Below the pieces are notes generated by a model that worked only from the letters and a program-made list of their open reading frames with translations, had not been told where the DNA came from and made no database searches. Shown here one piece after another: positions 44,777 to 54,031 of a stretch of 64,000 nucleotides of DNA (the stretch's first letter is position 1; the number at the start of each line of letters is the position of its first letter). The stretch spans positions 85,727 to 149,726 of the forward strand of contig DATY01000029.1 in NCBI GenBank assembly GCA_002504905.1. Direction: 5' to 3'. The position numbers were made by a program, and so were the translations under genes. This stretch comes from Euryarchaeota archaeon UBA605 (GTDB lineage: Archaea > Thermoplasmatota > Poseidoniia > Poseidoniales > Thalassarchaeaceae).

Positions 44777-45694
44777 ATGAACTTTACAATAATAGCAGAA
44801 ACTAATGGTGATGCACTTCACCCAACTACATACCAACTTGTAAGAGCAGCGGCTAATATGGGCTCTAATTCAACTGTAATTTGTCCAAATGGAATTGGAG
44901 CTGATGAAGCAGCAAAAATTAATGGAGTAGACAAAGTAATTTCAGCAACTGGAGATTGCTTCAATATCTTTGATGGTGGAGCATGGGCATCCGCTATATC
45001 TCCAATTTGTGGAGATATAACCTTAATCTCTGCATCACCTAATGGTAGAGAGATAGGTTCTAGAATTGCAGCGATAAAAGATATACCAATTATACAAGAT
45101 ATAGTGTCAATGACTGAAGGAGTTACGGTTACTAGGCCAATTTATTCAGGTAAAGCTATGGAATCATTGACAATTTCTGGGAATGCTGTAATCACATTAA
45201 GACCAAATGCCTTTGAAGCAGCGTTGACGGGAAATGATGCCCCAATAAGTGTCGTAAATCAATCAGCAGACGTAAAGATTGCAATTCAAGAAGCGATCGA
45301 TAAAGCAAGTGAGAGATTAGATGTTACTGAGGCAGATATTATTATTTCAGGAGGAAGAGGGATGGGCACAATTGATAATTTCTCTCATCTGGAAGAAATT
45401 GCAGATACAATTGGAGCAGCAGTTGGAGCAAGTAGAGCGGTAGTTGATGAATGGGGTATGCCTCACAGAATGCAAGTTGGACAGACCGGAAAAACAGTAA
45501 CTCCATCGCTTTATATCGCTGTAGGAATTTCTGGAGCTATACAACATCTAGCAGGAATGAGATCTAGCAAATATATTTTGGCTATAAATAAAGATCCTGA
45601 TGCACCAATTTTTGCTGTTGCAGATTACGGTGTAGTTGCAACATGGGAAGAGGCAATCCCTGCACTAAAAACCGCTCTTTCAGAGTTACAGTAA
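44777..45694 (+). CDS. etfA: Electron transfer flavoprotein alpha subunit
   Basis: 305 residues; GAGGTGG precedes the ATG. The C-terminal FAD domain has the signature SGGRGMGTIDNFSHLEEIA, GASRAVVDEWGMPHRMQVGQTGK, TPSLYIAVGISGAIQHLAGM and SKYILAINKDPDAPIFAVADYG. The FAD-binding Arg and Thr/Gln of this motif are present. It carries electrons onward, usually to an ETF:quinone oxidoreductase, which is not in the window. Confidence 0.96.
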   Translation: MNFTIIAETNGDALHPTTYQLVRAAANMGSNSTVICPNGIGADEAAKINGVDKVISATGDCFNIFDGGAWASAISPICGDITLISASPNGREIGSRIAAIKDIPIIQDIVSMTEGVTVTRPIYSGKAMESLTISGNAVITLRPNAFEAALTGNDAPISVVNQSADVKIAIQEAIDKASERLDVTEADIIISGGRGMGTIDNFSHLEEIADTIGAAVGASRAVVDEWGMPHRMQVGQTGKTVTPSLYIAVGISGAIQHLAGMRSSKYILAINKDPDAPIFAVADYGVVATWEEAIPALKTALSELQ

Positions 45695-45739
45695 TAATTT
45701 GTTGCAATGCGTTAAATTAAGATACCGCTTCGAAAGGTC

Positions 45740-46378
45740 ATGGAATCTAATGTATTCGAAGATGGAACAGTCCGATTGGTTGTTGCTTCGGCAATGATTC
45801 TTGGAATATTAATTGGGTTAAGTCTCGCAGATATTGTTTTTGATGATTATCAAACAGGCTTGGCAGATAAAGATGGAGACAATGTTCCAGATATCTCTGA
45901 TTTAGAACCTAATGGGGATGCTGGAATCAGATTCACATTAGTAGAAATCATTCATCAGGAATTAGAATCGGATGCCAATATCACACTAGTATTGGGTTAC
46001 AATGACAATGGAGACAGTGAAGGGAAGTTAAATGGGCAAGTCTGTGTTCTAAATCTCACAATTAAAGAGAATACAACTGTCACTAGACCATCACATAATT
46101 GTATTTTTCAAGTAGCAGATTATGCGCTAAGATCTGTGTCATTTGAATACAGAATGTTCGAAGAGAAAATAATTAACCATGAAATAATTAGAGAAAATTG
46201 GGATATTTTCGCTGGAAATGATAATGAAAACCCGTGGGGAACGAATACTACTGTAGATCCAGCATTTCTATCAGTAGGAAGTACAATATTGTTGGACGGA
46301 ATGTCGGATAGTGACGAATGGGAGAAGAATGCTAGAGTTATTTGGTATACTAATAGTGTTGAAATTTTCGCAGATTAA
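45740..46378 (+). CDS. Membrane-anchored extracellular protein with calcium-loop motif
   Basis: 212 residues. An N-terminal helix (LVVASAMILGILIGLSLADIVF) is followed by DKDGDNVPDISDLEPNGDAGIRF, a thrombospondin-type-3 calcium loop. A single beta-rich domain follows with two Cys (GQVCVLNL, HNCIFQ) and several N-glycosylation sequons. Function unknown. The stop shares a TTAA with the convergent propeller gene. Confidence 0.65.
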   Translation: MESNVFEDGTVRLVVASAMILGILIGLSLADIVFDDYQTGLADKDGDNVPDISDLEPNGDAGIRFTLVEIIHQELESDANITLVLGYNDNGDSEGKLNGQVCVLNLTIKENTTVTRPSHNCIFQVADYALRSVSFEYRMFEEKIINHEIIRENWDIFAGNDNENPWGTNTTVDPAFLSVGSTILLDGMSDSDEWEKNARVIWYTNSVEIFAD

Positions 46379-47859
46379 ATAACCTGAATTGTTAAACTTG
46401 CCTTGGATGAAGCGCCTCTATCATCCACAACGGTGAGATAAAAAATATGTACGCCTGTTGATAATTTCACATTTACTAGAGAATTATTTGAAATGACTTT
46501 ACCTGAATCATTCTCCCATGACCAACTCTTAATGGTTCCATCAGGATCATAGGATTTACTACCATCAAGTAAGACCATGGTTGTACCATCTGAATCAGAA
46601 TTTACAGTTTTATCTTCACCTACATCAACAACTGGAGGTAAATTTAGTGATTTAGCCGATTGTGATAAATCTTCTAATATATCGACCTCAATAATTGGAG
46701 GAGAGGTTTCAATCTCTAATTCTTCATCTAATGCTTCAAGAATTTCTGATGAGTTTGACGGTAATAATGGTTTCATGTATGATGCTTGTTCTTCTTCTGG
46801 CGATAAGGCTCCAGAATATTTAGAATCGAAACTTTCTTCTTTGAAATCATAATCATCAGAAATAATCTTAGAATCCGGATCTATTATGAAGATAGGGGTA
46901 GGAATATCCATCTTCTTATCATCACCCAAAATACCAACTCTAGAATCTCCCATTGATACTATATTCTCTACTATTCCAATATGTTCAACTCTCCAAATTA
47001 TTTTTCCTTGCATATCTAATCTGTAAATGTCAAACCAAGATGCTACGAGTATATCTTGTTTCCAAGGAAAAATCTGCTTAATTGAATAGTCAAACTTACA
47101 TAAATGATTATATCTCTTAGATTTAATTTCTAGTTCTAACAGTTCCCCATTAAAGCAGCCCAAGATTACTCCTTTCTCCGTAGAATTAATACAATTAACC
47201 AAACTTTCCACTTCACAACTGTGTATCATCCCTTTCTTAACACTCCAACACTCTATTCTATTTTCAGGCCGATCATCAATGGTCATTCCGAGCGAATTAC
47301 GTGCAACAACGAGAATTTCTCCAGGTCGAAATATCATAGCAGAAATAGTTTCAATGTCATCAACTGTAGCTACTGATTTTCTTATCTCTTCTCCGTAAGA
47401 ATTTACCATTATGAAATCTCCGTTTTCTAGAGCAATTGCTGAGATATCTCCATTTTTATTACTACAAAGATGAGTTATCTGTCCAAACTCTCTTTCCCAT
47501 AATAATTGTCCATCAGAATTAAATTTAAATAAATTACCGGAACTATCTGCAACTAAAAAATAAGAACCGGATAAAGAAATTTTATCGCATCCAGATTCTA
47601 ATTCATGTTTCCAAATTATTCCTTCGGAATATGCACATATACCAGATATACTAGAACCTACAATTAACTTATCTTCAATTTCGAATAATCCGATAATTTC
47701 TCCTTCAAGATTAAATGATTCTTCGATAATCCCATTGGAAGAAAGAATACTTACGACACCTGTTTTACTACCTACAGCTAAATTCCCATCTGACATTTCA
47801 AAAGCAGCTGTAAGGATACCGCCAATTTCGACAGAATTGAGTATCTCAATGGAATCCAT
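46375..47859 (-). CDS. Beta-propeller plus PKD-domain protein, no signal peptide
   Basis: 494 residues. The first 330 residues form repeated blades of the kind GNLAVGSKTGVVSILSSNG, GNLFKFNSDGQLLWEREFG and GKIIWRVEHIGIVENIV, as in PQQ-like or WD-type propellers. A linker rich in Ser/Glu follows. The last 85 residues are PKD-like: VDVGEDKTVNSDSDGTTMVLLDGSKSYDPDGTIKSWSWENDS and FYLTVVDDRGASSKASLTI (in parts). There is no signal peptide or membrane helix, odd for a PKD protein, so it is either cytosolic or exported by an unrecognised route. Confidence 0.75.
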   Translation of the reverse strand: MDSIEILNSVEIGGILTAAFEMSDGNLAVGSKTGVVSILSSNGIIEESFNLEGEIIGLFEIEDKLIVGSSISGICAYSEGIIWKHELESGCDKISLSGSYFLVADSSGNLFKFNSDGQLLWEREFGQITHLCSNKNGDISAIALENGDFIMVNSYGEEIRKSVATVDDIETISAMIFRPGEILVVARNSLGMTIDDRPENRIECWSVKKGMIHSCEVESLVNCINSTEKGVILGCFNGELLELEIKSKRYNHLCKFDYSIKQIFPWKQDILVASWFDIYRLDMQGKIIWRVEHIGIVENIVSMGDSRVGILGDDKKMDIPTPIFIIDPDSKIISDDYDFKEESFDSKYSGALSPEEEQASYMKPLLPSNSSEILEALDEELEIETSPPIIEVDILEDLSQSAKSLNLPPVVDVGEDKTVNSDSDGTTMVLLDGSKSYDPDGTIKSWSWENDSGKVISNNSLVNVKLSTGVHIFYLTVVDDRGASSKASLTIQVI

Positions 47860-47905
47860 GAATATACTAGATGCCCGTTACCTATCATTCTAACTGGGAA
47901 ATGTG

Positions 47906-49408
47906 TTAAGCAGATGCTGATTTTTTCGCTTTGTCATTTCTTGATTGCTCGATCTTATTAAGATAATCTTCTGTAATTCCACCAGTCACATAAACCCCAT
48001 CAAAACATGAACAATCGAATGTTGCAACATTATTTTTACCTGCACCTAAACAAGCCTCTACCAAATCATCTAGATCCTGATATATCATCCAATCAGCACC
48101 TATAGCGGTACATATCTCGGAAATTTCCCTATTATATGCGACATATTCATTTTTCGCCGGCATATCAATTCCATATACATTAGGATGTATTATCGGAGGT
48201 GCAGCAGACGCAAAGAAAACTTTCTTGGCACCTGCATTTCTAGCCATCTCAACTATTCTTTTCGAAGTATTTCCTCTAACAATACTATCATCGACAATTA
48301 GGACAGTTTTTCCTGAAAACTCACTAGGAATTGTATTGAGTTTTTTGCGGACTGAATCTTTCCTAACAGACTGGCCAGGCATAATAAAAGTACGTCCAAT
48401 ATATCTATTTTTTACAAAACCTTCACGGTAAGGAACTCCTAACTCTCTAGCTAATTCTAAGGCAGCTATGCAACCACTATCTGGAACTGGAATTACAGCA
48501 TCTATTCCATGTTGAGGATTCAGTTGTTCTATTCTACGGGCTAATGATGCACCCATTCGAAGACGAGCAGAATGAACAGATATTCCGTCAATTATAGAAT
48601 CAGGTCTTGCAAAGTAGACATGTTCGAAAATACATGGACGATATTGAGGCTCAGGATGACATTGGCGGGAATAGAAAGAACCATCACACCTCACAACAAT
48701 GGCTTCACCTGGCATTACGTCTCTTTCTAATTCAAAACCTAAAGCCATTAGTGCAGCACTTTCTGAAGAAAATGCTCTTTCAACAAATCCTTCAACATTT
48801 CTCACACCCATGCATAATGGCCTGATACCATTAGGGTCTCTGAAAGCAATTATACCCCAGCCAGTAATTGAAGAGACCACACTGTAACTTCCCTCAGCCC
48901 TCATATGTGTCCTTTCAATGGCTCTAAAAACATCTTCATGATCTAAAGCATCCATCCCTCCAGGTCTTCCATTGAGTGATCTTTGAACTTCAGCAGCTAG
49001 TAAATTTAGTAATGCTTCGGAATCAGAACTAGTATTAATTCTCCTATGATCATATTCTAACAAGCTAGAAAGTATTTCTTCAGTATTATTGAGATTGCCG
49101 TTGTGAGCCAAACTAACGCCAAATGGTGTATTTGTGTAAAATGGTTGAGCCTCAGCCACAGACGAACTACCAGCTGTTGGATATCGTACATGACCAATGC
49201 CTGCAGAACCCTTTAGAGATTTCATATGTCTCTCTTTGAAAATATCTCTAACGTACCCATTCGCTCTTCTATGATATAAATTCTCATTATCGAAGGTAAC
49301 AATTCCTGCAGCATCTTGGCCGCGATGCTGCAGAACTAATAACCCATCATAAATATCCGAAGCAACTGAATATTCTGGATTCCCAACAATCCCAATAATT
49401 CCGCACAT
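47906..49408 (-). CDS. purF: Amidophosphoribosyltransferase
   Basis: 500 residues. PurF makes phosphoribosylamine from PRPP and glutamine, the first committed purine step. Cys2 (MCGIIGIVG) is the glutaminase nucleophile with no propeptide; LQHRGQDAAGI, HVRYPTAGSS and LAHNGNLNNTEE line the site. PRPP binding is in TVLIVDDSIVRGNTSKRIV. C-terminal Cys residues (DCSCFDG) could belong to a 4Fe-4S cluster, as in Bacillus-type PurF, though the matching upstream Cys were not confirmed. Confidence 0.96.
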   Translation of the reverse strand: MCGIIGIVGNPEYSVASDIYDGLLVLQHRGQDAAGIVTFDNENLYHRRANGYVRDIFKERHMKSLKGSAGIGHVRYPTAGSSSVAEAQPFYTNTPFGVSLAHNGNLNNTEEILSSLLEYDHRRINTSSDSEALLNLLAAEVQRSLNGRPGGMDALDHEDVFRAIERTHMRAEGSYSVVSSITGWGIIAFRDPNGIRPLCMGVRNVEGFVERAFSSESAALMALGFELERDVMPGEAIVVRCDGSFYSRQCHPEPQYRPCIFEHVYFARPDSIIDGISVHSARLRMGASLARRIEQLNPQHGIDAVIPVPDSGCIAALELARELGVPYREGFVKNRYIGRTFIMPGQSVRKDSVRKKLNTIPSEFSGKTVLIVDDSIVRGNTSKRIVEMARNAGAKKVFFASAAPPIIHPNVYGIDMPAKNEYVAYNREISEICTAIGADWMIYQDLDDLVEACLGAGKNNVATFDCSCFDGVYVTGGITEDYLNKIEQSRNDKAKKSASA

Positions 49409-49465
49409 AAGAACAAACCTCGCTAAGTTGTAAGGGTCTTAGCACTTTGCTATTTGGAACTTGGT

Positions 49466-49648
49466 TTATTTGCTACCCATGGAACGATTTCTTTTACTCC
49501 ATTGGTACTTGCGCATGCGTGAACTTGCTCCATATCCGCAGGATGAACATACGCCTTTTTGTTTGTGATAAGAATGACGGCCACATCGACGACAACGAAT
49601 GTGAGTCGACTTTTGTCTCTTACCCATGCTTGGAGTACCTTTGGACAT
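49466..49648 (-). CDS. rpl37e: Ribosomal protein eL37
   Basis: 60 residues: [21 protein letters not shown] (start), a zinc knuckle [20 protein letters not shown], then the basic [14 protein letters not shown] tail. This is the archaeal large-subunit L37e. Overlapping longer frames on both strands are shadows. The usual LSm partner was not seen beside it. Confidence 0.95.
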   Translation of the reverse strand: MSKGTPSMGKRQKSTHIRCRRCGRHSYHKQKGVCSSCGYGASSRMRKYQWSKRNRSMGSK

Positions 49649-49732
49649 GATAACACCTATTTGATAGCGCGGCGACTTACCGACTTGTTATGAGAGTTAC
49701 CCTTGAGAGGATTAGTCAAATTACTGTAGTTT

Positions 49733-50074
49733 TTATTCAGTCGCATCTAGCAAATCATCGAATGGACGCTTTCTAAAAGAAGCTCTGAATAGGAAATAAA
49801 TCATTAAAATATACAATAATGGAATTATTACAAGGAGCCCTAACATACCCTCTACCAAAGAAAAACGAATTGCATCTACAATAGTTTCTACATCATCATT
49901 TAATGAACTCACAATCATTGCCGAAATGAATATCATCAAACTTTGAATTATTATGGGGATGGTTGGTTTACTGTAGGGATGTAAAGAGAACAGTTGAAAA
50001 ATAATTAGTGAAAAATTGACCAATATGAAACCTCCAAAAGTATAGAAAAGAATTTCTAATAATGTCGAGTTCAT
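49733..50074 (-). CDS. Small membrane protein, downstream partner
   Basis: 113 residues with three hydrophobic helices: ILFYTFGGFILVNFSLIIFQLF, IIIQSLMIFISAMIVSSL and GMLGLLVIIPLLYILMIYFLF. It starts four bases inside the end of the upstream membrane gene (ATGA-type overlap), so they are translationally coupled. No family recognised. The C-terminus is charged (RKRPFDDLLDATE). Confidence 0.6.
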   Translation of the reverse strand: MNSTLLEILFYTFGGFILVNFSLIIFQLFSLHPYSKPTIPIIIQSLMIFISAMIVSSLNDDVETIVDAIRFSLVEGMLGLLVIIPLLYILMIYFLFRASFRKRPFDDLLDATE

Positions 50075-50607
50075 TTTTCATCAACTCCGATATTAGCTGA
50101 AATAATTTTTTTGACAAATATTATTTCTTCTTCGGTCAAATCAGGTGCTGGATCTTCTAGAGGAATTCTATTTTCAACAAATCTAACCAATAATATGAAA
50201 AATAATAATGAAATTATTCCACCTAATGCTGAGAATATTGCCATTAAAATGAAATTATCTGGTAGTTCATAGTATTCTAGATTTAGGTAAAAAGAAATTA
50301 GAATAATTGACCACCCAATAATCAACTGCGGAGGATGGGATTTCCAATAAATTGGTGAACCTCTAAGAACAAGAAAACATCCTATTGAACAAACAAAGAA
50401 CCACGGTGCAAAACCGCGTAAGTATCCTAGTAATTCTTCCTCTGGATTTTCTACAGGAAAATTATTGAAAGCTAGTAGTGAGATTCCAGCCATTATAATA
50501 GGGACGGCAAATTTATTTCTGGAAAAGGAAGGACCCATTCTAGCGAATGTAATACCGACTAATAATAAGAAAAAGGCGAGCCAAATCATCATGGAGCCGA
50601 AAATCAC
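50071..50607 (-). CDS. Membrane protein, upstream partner
   Basis: 178 residues with about five hydrophobic helices (MIWLAFFLLLVGITFARM, FAVPIIMAGISLLAF, FAPWFFVCSIGCFLVL, LIIGWSIILISFYLN, LMAIFSALGGIISLLFFILL). The C-terminus is acidic (EDPAPDLTEEEIIFVKK). No known family. It pairs with the 113-residue gene and is divergent from the ribosomal operon at 50.7 kb, sharing a 143-base promoter gap. Confidence 0.62.
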   Translation of the reverse strand: MIFGSMMIWLAFFLLLVGITFARMGPSFSRNKFAVPIIMAGISLLAFNNFPVENPEEELLGYLRGFAPWFFVCSIGCFLVLRGSPIYWKSHPPQLIIGWSIILISFYLNLEYYELPDNFILMAIFSALGGIISLLFFILLVRFVENRIPLEDPAPDLTEEEIIFVKKIISANIGVDEK

Positions 50608-50750
50608 GTTATTGCCTAATAGTCTCTACTTCATCTATGTTTTTTAATTAAAATCACTAATTCATGGTTTTCATCGCCAAAGATTGCGCGACAGAGTTCA
50701 TATACGGGTCGTCAGTCGCCCGCATCGTCGTAAGACGCTGAGGTGCTAAA

Positions 50751-51032
50751 ATGGTTAAGATGCCGCGTAAAGTTATGCGTTACAGCCCTTCAGCAGGTAA
50801 GCACACTGAACATACAGTGGAGCGAGTTAAAAAAAGACGAGCTAGTGAATTAAAATGGGGTCAGAGAAGGTTCCGTAAAGTTACTTCAGGATACAGAGGT
50901 TTTCCAAGACCTAAGCCATCCGGTGAGAAGCCAACTAAACGTGTTAACCTAGTTTTCAGATGTACTGAAACAGGTAAGGGCCATTCACCTGCTGGAAAGC
51001 GTGCTAAGAAATTCGAACTAATTGATAAATAA
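50751..51032 (+). CDS. rpl44e: Ribosomal protein eL42 (L44e), zinc site degenerate
   Basis: 93 residues. GAGGTG lies upstream of the ATG. The KHTEHTVERVKKRRASELKWGQRRF stretch (in parts) and the GKGHSPAGKRAKKFELI end identify L44e. The usual zinc Cys are missing: the first pair reads YSPSAGKHTEH instead of C-P-x-C, and the second reads RCTETGKG with one Cys. The E-site-binding protein is therefore zinc-free here. First gene of the conserved rpl44e-rps27e-aIF2-alpha-nop10 operon. Confidence 0.9.
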   Translation: MVKMPRKVMRYSPSAGKHTEHTVERVKKRRASELKWGQRRFRKVTSGYRGFPRPKPSGEKPTKRVNLVFRCTETGKGHSPAGKRAKKFELIDK

Positions 51033-51045
51033 TTGAGGGATAATA

Positions 51046-51216
51046 ATGAGTGGAAGATTCATACGTGTAAGTTGCACAGATTGTGGACATGAGACCATTA
51101 TATTTGACAGGGCGTCAACCTCAATCGCTTGTTCAATCTGCGGTTCAACATTAGCAATATCCGCAGGTGGAAAAGCTACTCTCTCAGGAAGCACAATTGT
51201 AGACGTCCTCGAATGA
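51046..51216 (+). CDS. rps27e: Ribosomal protein eS27
   Basis: 56 residues, starting MSGRFIRVSCTDCGHETIIF. The zinc ribbon has pairs CTDC and CSIC, then STLAISAGGKATLSGS and IVDVLE. The family core is complete. GAGGG precedes the ATG. It lies 13 bases after rpl44e and 13 before the aIF2-alpha gene. Confidence 0.95.
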   Translation: MSGRFIRVSCTDCGHETIIFDRASTSIACSICGSTLAISAGGKATLSGSTIVDVLE

Positions 51217-51229
51217 AGGGGACAGAAAA

Positions 51230-52018
51230 ATGAGTGAAGCCGAGGAAATATGGCCCGAAGAAGGTGAACTCCTAGTTTGTACTGTTAAGGGAGTTAAAGA
51301 AAACGGTGCATATCTTAATCTAGACGGATACGGGGACAAAGAAGGTTTCGTATTTATTGGTGAAGTTGCTTCTGGATGGGTAAAAAATATTAGGGCACAC
51401 TTGAGAGAAGGTCAACGAGTTGTTGCTAAAGTTGTGACAATCAAAAAGGATAGAGAGAGAGTAGATCTATCTATAAAAGCTGTATCTGCTGAAAGAAGAA
51501 AAGATACCCTGCAAACGTGGAAAAATCAACAGAGAGCAAATCAAATTATGCGTGTTGCTGCTCAAAGAGTTAATTGGGATGAAGAAAAAACCGAAGCAAT
51601 TTCTGAGGAAATGACAGAAAAATTTGGATCTTTATACGGAGCATTAGAAGAATGTGCTATCTCAGAAACTGCATTATCTGATTCAGGATTTACTGGTAAA
51701 TGGATGAAAGTTGTTACAGAATTAGCTGTTGAAAATATAGTACCTCCATTTGTAGAAATTAGAGGCGTTTTTGATATTGAAGTATGGGGTTCTGAGGGTG
51801 TAGGTGCAATAAGAGAGGCTTTATCAGAAGCAGAGTTAGTTGTTGAAAATGAAGAAGAAGTTACTCTTACATGCCATTATGATGGTGCACCACATTATAG
51901 AGTAGATATTAGAGCTCCTGATTATTCATTGGCAGAAAACGCATGGGAAGCAGCAAAGAAAGCCGCCGTCGAAAAAATTAATTCTGTAGAAGGGTCAATA
52001 TCTATAGAAAGGCTATAA
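51230..52018 (+). CDS. eif2a: Translation initiation factor aIF2 alpha subunit
   Basis: 262 residues. An S1 domain near residues 9-88 (ELLVCTVKGVKENGAYLNLDGY, GFVFIGEVASGWVKNIRAHLREGQRVVAKVV) is followed by the helical middle domain and a C-terminal alpha/beta domain with YRVDIRAPDYSLAENAWEAAKKAA. The archaeal factor helps bind initiator tRNA. GGGGAC precedes the ATG. Order and spacing match other archaea. Confidence 0.96.
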   Translation: MSEAEEIWPEEGELLVCTVKGVKENGAYLNLDGYGDKEGFVFIGEVASGWVKNIRAHLREGQRVVAKVVTIKKDRERVDLSIKAVSAERRKDTLQTWKNQQRANQIMRVAAQRVNWDEEKTEAISEEMTEKFGSLYGALEECAISETALSDSGFTGKWMKVVTELAVENIVPPFVEIRGVFDIEVWGSEGVGAIREALSEAELVVENEEEVTLTCHYDGAPHYRVDIRAPDYSLAENAWEAAKKAAVEKINSVEGSISIERL

Positions 52019-52081
52019 TGAAGAATTTCGAAGGCATTAATTCATACACCCTCAAACACCACGTTAGTATGAGGAGTCACC

Positions 52082-52303
52082 ATGGTACGTACCAAATTAC
52101 AACGATGTATCGATTGTGGAGAATATGGGCTTGGGGATATTTGTAAGAGTTGTAATGGTAAAATGATAGCTGTAGCTCCGTTAAAATATTCTCCAGAAGA
52201 TCCACAAGGAGCTCGGAGAAGACAGAGGGTTGATGCAGGTAGTGAAGAATGGATTGAATCTCTGCCAACTCCTCGTGAAGTGATTAAAGGAGAGGAAGAA
52301 TGA
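52082..52303 (+). CDS. nop10: Ribosome biogenesis protein Nop10
   Basis: 73 residues. The zinc part CIDCGEYGLGDICKSC and PLKYSPEDPQGARRRQR are the Nop10 hallmarks for H/ACA pseudouridylation complexes. The C-terminus is longer than the usual 55-60 residues. AGGAG precedes the ATG, and the stop overlaps the next gene's ATG by four bases. Confidence 0.92.
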   Translation: MVRTKLQRCIDCGEYGLGDICKSCNGKMIAVAPLKYSPEDPQGARRRQRVDAGSEEWIESLPTPREVIKGEEE

Positions 52304-53061
52304 AAACAAAATTTCATTGGATAGTCGGGGATGGTTTACCCGAACATACAGCAATTCTTGAAGCGGTTCCAGGTGTTGGAAATGTGGGGAAAATTGTTGT
52401 AGATGCATTGGTAGAAAAACATCCTTCTAGAACTATTGGATGGATATTGCATCCTGATTTCCCCCCACATGCAACATTATCAAAAAATGGATTATTATCT
52501 CCACCTAGGCTTGAAATCAATTCAGTAATACTTCCTGACGGTAAAACAATAATCACAATTGGTGGGAACTTACAACCCATGACTGCAAAAGGACAATATG
52601 AAGTTGCTGAAAGTATTCTCGAAATGGCGAAGAAAAATAATACTCCAAAAATTCTAGTTCTAGCAGGCTTAGCAGCAGGTGCTGAAGATAGAGGTATTCA
52701 TGTTATTTGTGCTGATTCAAATGTTAAGAAATCATTACAAGAAATTGATATTAATGTTACAGACGAACAACCCAAATCTGGAATGATTGGAATTGCGGGG
52801 TTACTAATTTCTCTATCACCATTACATGATGTACCTACAATTGGACTGGTTGCAGAAACAATAGGAGCCAGTGCTGACACACTTGCTGCTGATAGGTTAT
52901 CATCTTGGATTGAAGAGGGATTAGAATTACATCTGGATTTAGATTTAGATTCAACTGGAAAAATTGCTAGGAAACTATTAGCAACTATGGATGTTTCAGA
53001 AGATATTGATGAAATTCTGAATGGAAATGAAAAACAAAACGATTCAAATTTCTATGCTTAG
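52300..53061 (+). CDS. PAC2-family protein (proteasome assembly chaperone-like)
   Basis: 253 residues. PAC2 layout: AVPGVGNVGKIVVDALVEKH, PDFPPHATLSKNGLLSPPRLEI, TIITIGGNLQPMTAKGQYEVAESIL, ILVLAGLAAGAE and GMIGIAGLLISLS. This family is the usual companion of aIF2-alpha/Nop10 in archaea, perhaps in proteasome or RNP assembly. Translationally coupled to nop10 by a 4-base overlap. Confidence 0.9.
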   Translation: MKTKFHWIVGDGLPEHTAILEAVPGVGNVGKIVVDALVEKHPSRTIGWILHPDFPPHATLSKNGLLSPPRLEINSVILPDGKTIITIGGNLQPMTAKGQYEVAESILEMAKKNNTPKILVLAGLAAGAEDRGIHVICADSNVKKSLQEIDINVTDEQPKSGMIGIAGLLISLSPLHDVPTIGLVAETIGASADTLAADRLSSWIEEGLELHLDLDLDSTGKIARKLLATMDVSEDIDEILNGNEKQNDSNFYA

Positions 53062-53069
53062 GTGATCTT

Positions 53070-53792
53070 ATGAGGATACTTCTAGGAAGTGGAGGAATTA
53101 GAACGGAAGAAAGAAAAAATCTATTCCTTGATCTAGTTAAAGAAAACTTTGAGGGATGTAAAAAAGTAATTTTCATACCTTTTGCTAGTGGAGATTATGA
53201 TGAGTATACAAGTTCAGTGAAGGAAATATTCAGTAATTTAGGATTTGAAATTGTAGGAATACATGAGCTTGAGAATCCATTAGAAGAATTAGAAAATATG
53301 GAAGGAATTTATGTGGGAGGAGGGAATACATTCTCATTGGTTAAAAAATTACATGAGGAAAAAATGATAGAAATTATCAGGAAAAAAGTGCTCAATGACG
53401 GAATACCATATGCGGGAGTTAGTGCTGGAGCAAATGTTGCTTGTCCAACAATGCAAACTACTAATGATATGCCAATTGATCTAGTTCCATCCTTTGAAAC
53501 ATTCAATATTATTCCTTTTCAAATTAATCCACATTACCATCCGGGAAAGATCTGGTGGAAAGAAAATGATACATTAAACGAGCATTTCGGGGAAACAAGA
53601 AAAAAAAGAATACAAGAGTATCATATGAATCATGACACTCCGGTAATAGGATTGTATGAAGGTGCTTTTCTTACTTGTAATGATGAAGGAATAGAACTTC
53701 TTGGCAACAAAGCCGCTGTAATAATCAAAGGTTTAGAGATAGAAACAATTTCTCCGAATATAAAAATGAACTATGATTTATCCACCAGATGA
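53070..53792 (+). CDS. pepE: Peptidase E (alpha-aspartyl dipeptidase, S51)
   Basis: 240 residues. It closely matches bacterial PepE: VIFIPFASGDYDEYT, IYVGGGNTFSLVKKL, nucleophile Ser118 in YAGVSAGANVACPTMQTTNDMPI, and PFQINPHYHPG with catalytic His. It cuts Asp-X dipeptides. It starts eight bases after the PAC2 gene and its end overlaps a convergent ubiquitin-like gene by 15 bases. A bacterial-type gene at the end of an archaeal operon. Confidence 0.93.
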   Translation: MRILLGSGGIRTEERKNLFLDLVKENFEGCKKVIFIPFASGDYDEYTSSVKEIFSNLGFEIVGIHELENPLEELENMEGIYVGGGNTFSLVKKLHEEKMIEIIRKKVLNDGIPYAGVSAGANVACPTMQTTNDMPIDLVPSFETFNIIPFQINPHYHPGKIWWKENDTLNEHFGETRKKRIQEYHMNHDTPVIGLYEGAFLTCNDEGIELLGNKAAVIIKGLEIETISPNIKMNYDLSTR

Positions 53793-53978
53793 AACTACGA
53801 TTAATTCTATTTTTATATCTTCACTAATTGTTGAAGAATTAGGGATAATTGAATCATTGAAAACTGCTAGAACTGTTGAAGAAGGAATGTCTAACTCTGT
53901 TAGAATTGAAGAAATAGTTGCAGGTGTCTCGGACTCGAAAAACAGACTATCATTTTGGTAAACAACTTCGACTCGCAT
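53778..53978 (-). CDS. Small ubiquitin-like protein ending Gly-Gly (ThiS/SAMP type)
   Basis: 66 residues from Met at 53978 (MRVEVVYQNDSLFFESET); a longer frame reaches toward tRNA-Ser and is unlikely. Features: N-terminal beta strand, a TISSILTELDIPSSTVLAVFNDSIIP core as in ThiS/Urm1-type sulfur carriers, and IELIVVSSGG at the end. The C-terminal Gly-Gly is needed for adenylation. Second such gene in the window. Substrate (thiazole, tRNA thiolation, or protein tagging) is open. Confidence 0.82.
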   Translation of the reverse strand: MRVEVVYQNDSLFFESETPATISSILTELDIPSSTVLAVFNDSIIPNSSTISEDIKIELIVVSSGG

Positions 53979-54031
53979 ATACGCTTCGAAACGGGTCACG
54001 CTTATGACCAATACGCATCTAGGAATATTTA

